53,078 nt of DNA from Candidatus Sabulitectum sp. (GTDB taxonomy: Bacteria > Fermentibacterota > Fermentibacteria > Fermentibacterales > JCC-6): assembly GCA_023145375.1 (NCBI GenBank), contig JAGLDY010000054.1, forward strand, positions 1 through 53,078, read 5' to 3'. Position 1 is the stretch's first letter, and each line of letters begins with the position of its first letter. The notes below the pieces were generated by a model. That model did no database searches. It was not told the DNA's origin and saw nothing but the letters and a program-made list of their open reading frames with translations. Below are positions 1 to 6,743 of the stretch, piece after piece. The translations under genes and the position numbers were made by a program.

Positions 1-1351
1 TGACCATTTCGCTGTTGTCAGCCAGACCTCCCTTGAACTTCTTATCAGCGCCCTGTTTGGACAGTTCACGGTGTTTATCGAAAGCTTTGTTGTAACCGTC
101 CATATCAATGGTCATGCCGTTCTCTGCTGCAAGGTCTGCTGTTAGTTCCACGGGAAATCCATAAGTGTCATACAGTTTGAAGGCCAGCCTTCCGGCAATG
201 ACCCTGTTGGGATTCTTCAGCAGGTTTGGCAGCATCTTATTGTATTGTTTCAATCCTGCTTGAAGAGTCTCACCGAAGAGTTTTTCCTCCCTTTCAAGCT
301 CGTCCAGAACAACTGCTCTGTTCCGCCCCAGCTCCGGGTATTCCCCGCCCTCATTATCAATGACCATGGTGGCAAGTTCACCCAGGAATCCCTTTTCTAT
401 CTCAAGTTTCATTCCGTGTCTGATCGCCAGTCTGATAAGTCTTCTAAGCACATAACCCTGATCAACATTGGATGGCACTACACCCTGATCATCACCGAGT
501 ATGTGTGTTGCAGATCTGATATGATCGGCAATGACCTTCTCTGATCTGGAAGGTTCTTCAGTTCTCGCAAGTTCTCTTATCCTTTTAATCAGAGGTTTCA
601 GTACACCGATCTCGTAAACTGTTTTGCAGCCTTCAAGCATTGCAACGGTTCTTTCCACACCCATACCTGTATCCACATTCTTCTGCTTGAGAGGTTCATA
701 ACTACCTGTCTCAGTTTTTCTGTACTCCATGAATACATCGTTCCAGACCTCGAAGTACTTTCCACATGAACAACCGGGTATGCATTCGTCACCGCATGGT
801 TCTTTCCCGGTGTCAAGGAACATCTCAGTGTCAGGGCCGCACGGGCCTGTGGCACCGGTTGGTCCCCACCAGTTGTCCTTCATGCCCAGTCTGTAGATTC
901 TTTCTTCTGGAACCCCGGCATTATGCCAGAGCTCTGCTGCTTCCTCATCGGCGGGGATGTCTCCCTCACCGGCGAATACAGTAACGCTTATCTTTTCAGG
1001 GGCAAACCCCAGCCACTCTCTGCCGGTAAGAAACTCCCAGCTCCACTGGATGGCTTCCTTTTTGAAATAACCGCCAAGGGACCAGTTGCCGAGCATCCTG
1101 AAGAAAGTAAGGTGTGTTGCGTCCCCCACCTCTTCAATATCACCTGTTCTTATGCATTTCTGAACATCAACAAGCCTTTTACCCTGTGGATGCTTCTCGC
1201 CAAGAAGATATGGGACCAGTGGCTGCATGCCTGCAGGGGTGAACAGAATGGTTGAATCATTCTCTGGAATTATTGAGGCTCCAGGTATCCTTACATGATC
1301 CTTACTCTCAAAAAATTTTATGTACAGATCAACAAGTTCTCTTTCAGTCAT
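1..1351 (-). CDS. alaS: Alanyl-tRNA synthetase, N-terminal part (runs off the window)
   Basis: Charges tRNA-Ala with alanine in the cytoplasm. The reverse strand is open from the ATG at 1351 to the window edge, about 450 codons, so only the N-terminal class II catalytic core and the start of the tRNA-recognition region are present. Visible family blocks include the N-terminal FFESKDHVRIPGAS region, TPAGMQPLVPYL, HLTFFRMLGNWS, GPTGATGPCGPDTE and a cysteine-rich CGDECIPGCSCGKYFEVWN segment, then VDTGMGVERTVA and KLYDTYGFPVELT. The start codon shares one base with the upstream stop (TAATG), so it is translationally coupled to the ceramide-synthase candidate. The editing and C-Ala domains must lie outside the window. 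Identity is certain; completeness cannot be judged. Confidence 0.95.
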   Translation of the reverse strand, partial: MTERELVDLYIKFFESKDHVRIPGASIIPENDSTILFTPAGMQPLVPYLLGEKHPQGKRLVDVQKCIRTGDIEEVGDATHLTFFRMLGNWSLGGYFKKEAIQWSWEFLTGREWLGFAPEKISVTVFAGEGDIPADEEAAELWHNAGVPEERIYRLGMKDNWWGPTGATGPCGPDTEMFLDTGKEPCGDECIPGCSCGKYFEVWNDVFMEYRKTETGSYEPLKQKNVDTGMGVERTVAMLEGCKTVYEIGVLKPLIKRIRELARTEEPSRSEKVIADHIRSATHILGDDQGVVPSNVDQGYVLRRLIRLAIRHGMKLEIEKGFLGELATMVIDNEGGEYPELGRNRAVVLDELEREEKLFGETLQAGLKQYNKMLPNLLKNPNRVIAGRLAFKLYDTYGFPVELTADLAAENGMTIDMDGYNKAFDKHRELSKQGADKKFKGGLADNSEMV

Positions 1352-2472
1352 TAAAATTCCTTATGGTAAATTCTGTATCGTTTGTAGAGGTCTGCATTCA
1401 TCTGCTTTTCCAGGATGGCTCTCATTTCACGGTTGTTTTCCAGTATCCATGACAACTCTCCCCTGCCCATTCCCATTTCCGTACTGTTCTTTATCATACG
1501 GTCTATGACCAAGGCCTCCAGCCCTTTATTCCTGTGTTCTTTCTTTACACCCATGAGAAGCACCCGCACCCTGTCTATGTTAACCTTGAAAGGAGGTACC
1601 TTCAGAGCAAGGATGGAAGGTACTGCCCTGCCTCTGCCCTTCTTGAACGCAACGTTGGCATCCGGAAGACCCACTCCGAAGGCAACGACTTCACCGTTAA
1701 GTTCTACAATGGGGGTCAGTTCAGGTGTGATGAGCATCTTAAGCTCGTCCACCATGGCGGCGAATTCTCTGGAGGACATGGGAACAAAGCCCCAGTTCTC
1801 TCCCCAGCACTCGTTGTAGACATCCATGATCTTACGCATGTCATTGCTGAGGTCCTTGAGATTGATACCCCTGACCTTCCAGTCTCCCCGTTTCTCCACC
1901 ATTTCTGCAATACGGAAAAGCTTTTCGAATTTGTCACTGTCTCCATCAAGCCAGTATGCAAGGAGGTCCATGAGTTTAGTGTAACCTGCTGCCTCAACAA
2001 GCTCTCCAAGCCACTTCGGGTTATGGGTCATCATCAGTATCGGATCAGTGTCGAACCCATCCACAAGCAGACCGCATTCCTCATTTGTTGAAAGGTTGAA
2101 CGGCCCGCGAATACTCTCCATACCGCCCTTTTTTACGTAGTCCTCTGCGGTTCTCAGTAGAAGAGATGCAAGCTCTTTATCATTTTCACACTCCAGAAAA
2201 CCGAAGAATCCGGTTTTCTCATTGTGGTATTCATTATGGGTCCGGTTGATGCACGCGCTGATCCTGCCCACGACTTTGTTGTTCTTGTCACGGGCCAGGT
2301 AGAACTCCACATCTGCATGCTCATGGAACGGGTGTTTACTGTCCATGAGCTGTCGCACATTCATGAGAAGCGGGGGAACCCAATGGGGATCTCCTGCGTT
2401 AATTCCAAACGGCAGCATGATGAATTCTTTGCGGGTCTTCCGGTTGTTCACCTTCTCAATTAAGTACTTCAT
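1351..2472 (-). CDS. GNAT-fold acyltransferase, probable bacterial ceramide synthase (bCerS-like)
   Basis: Probably N-acylates the product of the neighbouring serine palmitoyltransferase to form a (keto)ceramide. The 373-residue protein has the N-terminal block DPHWVPPLL, then FFGFLECEND, RGPFNLSTNEECGLLVDGFD and a C-terminal GNAT-like fold with a GVKKEHRNKGLE acyl-CoA-binding stretch. I recognise this as the large GNAT-annotated family that includes the Caulobacter bacterial ceramide synthase; this is from memory of the family, not a search. I chose the ATG at 2472, one base after the upstream stop, over a TTG four codons earlier. It sits between the serine palmitoyltransferase gene and alaS, coupled to both. 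The general acyltransferase assignment is firm; the substrate is inferred from context. Confidence 0.75.
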   Translation of the reverse strand: MKYLIEKVNNRKTRKEFIMLPFGINAGDPHWVPPLLMNVRQLMDSKHPFHEHADVEFYLARDKNNKVVGRISACINRTHNEYHNEKTGFFGFLECENDKELASLLLRTAEDYVKKGGMESIRGPFNLSTNEECGLLVDGFDTDPILMMTHNPKWLGELVEAAGYTKLMDLLAYWLDGDSDKFEKLFRIAEMVEKRGDWKVRGINLKDLSNDMRKIMDVYNECWGENWGFVPMSSREFAAMVDELKMLITPELTPIVELNGEVVAFGVGLPDANVAFKKGRGRAVPSILALKVPPFKVNIDRVRVLLMGVKKEHRNKGLEALVIDRMIKNSTEMGMGRGELSWILENNREMRAILEKQMNADLYKRYRIYHKEF

Positions 2473-2473
2473 T

Positions 2474-3670
2474 TTACCCGCCAATCAGATTATGCCTGCG
2501 CCCTATCTTTTCAAATACTTCCAGCGCCCGGTCAATCATGTCATCTGTGTGGCTGGCCATAAAACTTGTTCTAAGCATGGCTCCTCCCGGCTCCACAGCC
2601 GGTGATACAACTGGATTTGTGAATACACCGTTATCGAACATGTCCTTCCAGAACCTGAAACAGTCCAGGTCGTCTCCCACTTTCACCGGAATGATAGGCG
2701 CTTCACTTCTGCCTATGCTGAATCCCATGGAAGAAAGCCCGTCGCGACATCTTGCTGCTGCCCGGTGAACTTTTACAAGCAGGTCAGGCTCTCTCTCCAG
2801 GACATCAATAGAAGCAATTACAGTGGCAACTGCTGCAGGAGGAAGGCTGGCACTGAAGATATTTGTTCTTGCGTTGTGGCGAAGGAAGCTTATCACGCTG
2901 GCGGGACCTGCGGCAAAACCGCCTATACAGGCAAAGGACTTGCTGAAAGTTCCAACGGTGAGATCGACCCTGTCATGGCATCCCTGATGCTGGGCAGTGC
3001 CCATTCCAGTTGAGCCCATTGCACCAACTCCGTGAGCGTCATCAACAAGCAGGCGCACTCCGAATTCCGCAGCCAGGTCTGCAAGGCCGTTTATGTTCGC
3101 CAGATCACCCTCCATACTGAATACACCGTCTGTGATTATCATGCCGGGTTCACCGGGATGCTTTTCCAGGATATGTCTCAGCTGATCCATGTCATTGTGC
3201 TTGTACTTGACAACTTTTGCGTAACCAAGCCTCGCACCATCAATAATGGAAGCATGGTTCTTTCTGTCCAGATAGAGGATGTCTCCCCTTGAAGCCAGAG
3301 TGGCTATGGTCCCCAGATTTGCCTGGAATCCGGTACTGAAAGTAATGCACTCCTCTTTTTTCAGGAACTTTGTAAGCCTCTCCTCAAGCTCCAGGTGTAT
3401 ATCGAGAGTGCCGTTGAGAAACCTGCTGCCGGTACACCCGGTACCGTATTTTGTAATGGCTTCACGGGATCTTTCCATGACATAGGGATTATCTGTAAGT
3501 CCAAGATAGTTATTGGATCCAAGCATGATGAGACTGTGACCGCCTATTTCCATCTCTGCGCCCACATGCCCCTGAAGGGGAACGAAGTAGGGATAAAGCC
3601 CCATGGCTTTCACCTTTTCAGGCCTGTCGTAATCAAAACACTTCTGAAATATGTCCATTGAATCACCCAT
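2474..3670 (-). CDS. Serine palmitoyltransferase (alpha-oxoamine synthase family, PLP-dependent)
   Basis: Condenses serine with a fatty acyl thioester to 3-ketosphinganine, the first step of sphingolipid synthesis. The 398-residue protein has the family blocks GSNNYLGLT, GTGCTGSRFLNGTLDIH, FSTGFQANLG, a PLP-stacking His near 139, DDAHGVG (Asp211, His213) and the Schiff-base Lys near 244 in GTFSKSFA. Blocks such as GSRFLNGTLDIHLELEE and GVFTNPVVSPAV closely resemble Bacteroides-type serine palmitoyltransferases rather than BioF or Kbl. The ATG at 3670 follows GGAG at good spacing and gives the usual family length; an upstream in-frame extension to 3745 looks untranslated. It is the first gene of an operon with the ceramide synthase candidate and alaS, and diverges from the CerR-like gene. 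BioF or Kbl activity cannot be excluded from sequence alone. Confidence 0.85.
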   Translation of the reverse strand: MGDSMDIFQKCFDYDRPEKVKAMGLYPYFVPLQGHVGAEMEIGGHSLIMLGSNNYLGLTDNPYVMERSREAITKYGTGCTGSRFLNGTLDIHLELEERLTKFLKKEECITFSTGFQANLGTIATLASRGDILYLDRKNHASIIDGARLGYAKVVKYKHNDMDQLRHILEKHPGEPGMIITDGVFSMEGDLANINGLADLAAEFGVRLLVDDAHGVGAMGSTGMGTAQHQGCHDRVDLTVGTFSKSFACIGGFAAGPASVISFLRHNARTNIFSASLPPAAVATVIASIDVLEREPDLLVKVHRAAARCRDGLSSMGFSIGRSEAPIIPVKVGDDLDCFRFWKDMFDNGVFTNPVVSPAVEPGGAMLRTSFMASHTDDMIDRALEVFEKIGRRHNLIGG

Positions 3671-3805
3671 CGGTTTTCTCCAGTTGCGGTCGTAACCAGT
3701 AGAATTGTAAAGTTGATACAAAACATCACATGAATCTAACCACAAACCTTTCTAAAACAAACAGGAATCGGCATATTCCCTTCTCTGAAAGTAAAGGGGT
3801 TGATC

Positions 3806-4738
3806 TTGAAAGTATTTTTGACAGGTGCTTCCGGTTTTATAGGCAGATTTCTCGCAGGGAAACTTGTTGAGGATGGTCACACTGTAATTGCTGCAGTAAG
3901 ATCCACCTCAGACATCAGTCTTATCCCCGAGGGATGCAGACTGGTCACTGTGGACATAATGTCTGAAAAAGAACTGCTTCCTTACCTTTCAGATATTGAT
4001 GTGATCTTCCATGTTGCAGGTGCCGTAAAAGCATGTTCCAGCCAGGAGTTCGATCAGATCAATGCAGGAACAACAGCAGCTATTGTGAATGCAGCTGAGA
4101 AATCCTGTCCGCAAGCTCTGTTCATTTATATGTCAAGTCAAGCAGCCGCAGGTCCCTCCGGAACCAAACCTATCACATCTTACGGTAGAAGCAAACTGCT
4201 GGGCGAACAGGTAGTTACCGGATTCCCAAGGTTCATTATTGTTCGTCCGCCTGCTGCTCTGGGTCAGGGTGACAAACCAATGCAATCATTGTATCTATGG
4301 GCGAAAAGAGGGATCTCAGGTGTGATCGGTAGCGGAAAAACGAAATTCTGTATTATTTCTGTCCATGATCTCTGTGATCTTGCAGCTTTGCTGGTTGATT
4401 GTCCCGACGCTGAAGGAAAGATACTGCAACCTTCCTGGCCGGAGCTGATCTCATGGGATAGCTTTCACTCCGCCATGGAAAAGGCAACGGGCAAAAAGAT
4501 ACTGAAGATCAGAGTGCCTGATCTTGCAGTTCACATGGCAGGAGTCATTGCTGAGATCACTGCCAGAATAACCGGATTATGCCCAATGGTCGACAGAGAA
4601 AAAGCCAGAGAGCTCACAGCTGTATCGTGGTTGAATCTGCAACATGAAGTTGAAGAGATAACAGGATGGAAACCAAAACTATCTCCTGAGGAAACCATTG
4701 CAAGAGCCATGGGGTCACTTAAAAAACAGCGTTCTTAG
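3806..4738 (+). CDS. NAD(P)-dependent epimerase/dehydratase-family reductase, probable ceramide reductase (CerR-like)
   Basis: An extended short-chain dehydrogenase of 310 residues. The Rossmann glycine motif GASGFIG lies at residues 7-13 and the catalytic YGRSK at 126-130. Its position, divergent from and 135 bases from the serine palmitoyltransferase gene, suggests it reduces the 3-keto group of the acylated sphingoid base, as CerR does in Caulobacter. I chose the TTG at 3806 because GGGG lies six bases upstream; the TTG at 3800 directly abuts that motif. Its 3' end faces the MaoC gene, with only 14 bases between stops and no terminator. Sugar-nucleotide or sterol-like dehydrogenase roles are possible, since this fold has broad substrates; the ceramide role rests on context. 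Confidence 0.7.
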   Translation: MKVFLTGASGFIGRFLAGKLVEDGHTVIAAVRSTSDISLIPEGCRLVTVDIMSEKELLPYLSDIDVIFHVAGAVKACSSQEFDQINAGTTAAIVNAAEKSCPQALFIYMSSQAAAGPSGTKPITSYGRSKLLGEQVVTGFPRFIIVRPPAALGQGDKPMQSLYLWAKRGISGVIGSGKTKFCIISVHDLCDLAALLVDCPDAEGKILQPSWPELISWDSFHSAMEKATGKKILKIRVPDLAVHMAGVIAEITARITGLCPMVDREKARELTAVSWLNLQHEVEEITGWKPKLSPEETIARAMGSLKKQRS

Positions 4739-4752
4739 TTACTGCAATATCA

Positions 4753-5217
4753 CTATCTGAAATGGTAGAGCAAAATGATATTCCCCTTGTACGCTGATCG
4801 CTTCTCTCCTTTGATCTCCATTTCAACACCCAGAGTTACTCTGGTTATGCTCCTGATATCTCTAATTCCGTTCACCGACAGAATAAGCCTTACTTCGCTG
4901 TCCACAAGCACTGGGGCACCAAAACGCAGATTTTCCACAGCATAATTCACTGTCATTTCTGAATTACGCACTTCAATAATTTCGTCAAGAAGGAAAGGCA
5001 GGAGTGAGACTGTTAAAAAACCGTGTGCTATGGTGGACCCGAATGGAGATGCAGCCGCTCTTTCCGTATCGACATGGATCCACTGATGATCGCTTGTGGC
5101 ATCGGCGAATGCATTAATGGTTTCCTGTGTTATCTTCTTCCATGGGGATCTGCCTACTTCACCGCCGTTGAATCTCTCGATATCGGCATGGGAAGCAATA
5201 ATAGTTTTCTCACTCAT
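4753..5217 (-). CDS. MaoC-like (R)-specific enoyl-CoA hydratase/dehydratase
   Basis: A single hot-dog-fold MaoC domain of 154 residues. The hydratase signature is readable: Asp43 and His48 in SDHQWIH form the expected catalytic pair, followed by the conserved Ser-Pro-Phe-Gly and IAHGF segments. Such enzymes add water to trans-2-enoyl-CoA giving (R)-3-hydroxyacyl-CoA, but NodN-like relatives act on other acyl thioesters. The ATG at 5217 is preceded by GGAGG six bases upstream; a longer reading to 5256 lacks such support. It is downstream of the reductive-dehalogenase-like gene on the same strand (48-base gap) and convergent with the CerR-like gene. A link to hydroxy-fatty acids for sphingolipids is possible but unsupported by sequence. 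Confidence 0.8.
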   Translation of the reverse strand: MSEKTIIASHADIERFNGGEVGRSPWKKITQETINAFADATSDHQWIHVDTERAAASPFGSTIAHGFLTVSLLPFLLDEIIEVRNSEMTVNYAVENLRFGAPVLVDSEVRLILSVNGIRDIRSITRVTLGVEMEIKGEKRSAYKGNIILLYHFR

Positions 5218-5265
5218 TTCATTCCTCCAGATTGCTGCATCCGTACATATCATCATTACTCATTA

Positions 5266-6564
5266 TTATTTGTTTCCCATCCACTGCGGTATACGCAGGG
5301 AACCTGGCTTCCTGCCGTAGAAGATATCGTCCAGCTTCTTAAGCAGCCATCCTGCGATATATGAACGAAGTGCAAAGGACTTCAGGACTCCCCAGGGGTG
5401 TCCCATGGGGCAGACAGCCATGCACTTCCCGCAGTCGGTGCCCACCGAATTCCAGTACTTGAAACACCTGTCGGTATTAACCTTTTCCAGCTTATCCGGG
5501 TTGATGGCTCTGCTGGGACAGTTGATGGCACACTTCCTGCAGATATTGCAGAAGGAAAGAAAACTGGTCTGCTGTTTCACCGGAAGAGCTGAAACGTCCA
5601 AGTCAGTGGTAACAACAGAGAACCTTACTCTGGGGCCGAATTCCTCTGTTAAAAAAAGACTGCTCCAGCCAAATCCTCCAAGCCCTGCGTCATGCGCCAC
5701 TAGTGGAGTTATTACCTGATAATTCCCGTCAATGTGTGCCCTTGCTGAATATCCCAGATCTCTGATGAATGATGCTGTCTGAACCGCCCACACTGCACTG
5801 TCCACATATCTGCTGCCGGTTTCGACCACCTCAGGAGACAGGGGTGCAGTTGCGGTGAACCGGGGCTTCATCTCTGAGCCCAGAACAATGGCGAATTTGT
5901 GATCAGTGGATATTTCATCTCCGTAAGTTCCCTGGCCCCTGCCGGTATGTGAGTAGTAGTTGTCAGGTTTCATCAACGCCGTTCCATAGCAGCTCACCCC
6001 ATAATGCTCTAACAGCGAACGAAGATAGTTACCTATCTGTTCAGGGGTGTGCCCGCCTGTTTTTTCTCGAACCTCACCGTCCACAGAATCTCTTAAATGG
6101 TGGAGGAGAAAAAAGCTGGCATCTGCTGCAGCTGCATTAAATCTGTGATAAAACCTGCTTTGCTTTGAGAGAAGTCCTGGAAGAGCCCTGGTAGCAGCAT
6201 CAGGGACCTCTTTCTCAGGTTTCTTTCCGTAATAGCTGAGATAGTTCTCTGTGCCTGGTTTCAGTCTGTAACGTGAAAAGACAATGTCCCTCTCATCAAA
6301 TTCGGTTTCTTCCTTTTTTAGATCTTCACTTACCTTTGGGAGAGGGATAAAAGAAATGAGGAACAACAGCAGACAAATGGCGGGAAGGAAAAAATGAAAT
6401 GCCTCCCACTTATAAAGAAGAGAAAATACAACCACTGAAATTGCTGCTGCAAGAAGAGCGATTCTTCCAGCCCTGCTGTATCCACTTCTGAAATTCTTTA
6501 CGGAAAAGACCGTGGAGAGCAAAACTAAGGTCAGGAAAAGAAAAGAATTCAACATGGGAAACAT
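5266..6564 (-). CDS. Membrane-anchored reductive dehalogenase-like (RdhA/QueG-related) Fe-S protein
   Basis: The 432-residue protein starts with three predicted membrane helices (about residues 5-22, 34-52 and 56-76), followed by a soluble region resembling RdhA/epoxyqueuosine reductase corrinoid enzymes (HDAGLGGFGWSSLFLTEEFGPRVRFSVVTT is split here as HDAGLGGFGW and EEFGPRVRF). The C-terminal part has a classical cluster motif with Cys339, 342, 345 and 349 (CxxCxxCxxxCP) and a second set Cys367, 378, 381 and 385 (Cx10CxxCxxxCP). That second spacing resembles the respiratory reductive dehalogenase type. There is no twin-arginine signal, unlike exported RdhA enzymes, so the catalytic part may face the cytoplasm. 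Start ATG 6564 or 6555 is uncertain. The family assignment is good; dehalogenation itself is not demonstrated, and QueG is unlikely because of the anchor. Confidence 0.7.
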   Translation of the reverse strand: MFPMLNSFLFLTLVLLSTVFSVKNFRSGYSRAGRIALLAAAISVVVFSLLYKWEAFHFFLPAICLLLFLISFIPLPKVSEDLKKEETEFDERDIVFSRYRLKPGTENYLSYYGKKPEKEVPDAATRALPGLLSKQSRFYHRFNAAAADASFFLLHHLRDSVDGEVREKTGGHTPEQIGNYLRSLLEHYGVSCYGTALMKPDNYYSHTGRGQGTYGDEISTDHKFAIVLGSEMKPRFTATAPLSPEVVETGSRYVDSAVWAVQTASFIRDLGYSARAHIDGNYQVITPLVAHDAGLGGFGWSSLFLTEEFGPRVRFSVVTTDLDVSALPVKQQTSFLSFCNICRKCAINCPSRAINPDKLEKVNTDRCFKYWNSVGTDCGKCMAVCPMGHPWGVLKSFALRSYIAGWLLKKLDDIFYGRKPGSLRIPQWMGNK

Positions 6565-6635
6565 TCGGGAGTTCCAATCTCTTGTTTGTCCGGAAATTGC
6601 TCAGTCCTGTCCAAACATACCAAATGGAATCGGTA

Positions 6636-6665
6636 TTGACAGCCTGAAGCTGGCCTCAGTATTGT
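6636..6665 (+). promoter_or_regulatory. Possible sigma-70 promoter for the adenylate cyclase gene
   Basis: A perfect TTGACA at 6636-6641 is followed after 18 bases by TATTGT at 6660-6665, about 80 bases before the cyclase start. It lies in the 179-base divergent gap between the reductive-dehalogenase-like gene and the cyclase. The -10 match is only moderate. Confidence 0.4.
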
Positions 6666-6743
6666 ATTCTCCATAGATAACTCTGGATTAGACTGCAGAT
6701 TAGTTGGTTTTATCATTCTTCTGAAAAGCGAAGGGATACTTCA

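Noticed and set aside
2474-3670. BioF (biotin) or Kbl (threonine degradation) instead of serine palmitoyltransferase
   Set aside because: Blocks GTGCTGSRFLNGTLDIH and GVFTNPVVSPAV plus the adjacent ceramide synthase and reductase fit SPT better; no bio or tdh gene is near.
5266-6564. Epoxyqueuosine reductase (QueG)
   Set aside because: QueG is soluble and lacks three N-terminal membrane helices and the Cx10C spacing of the second cluster.
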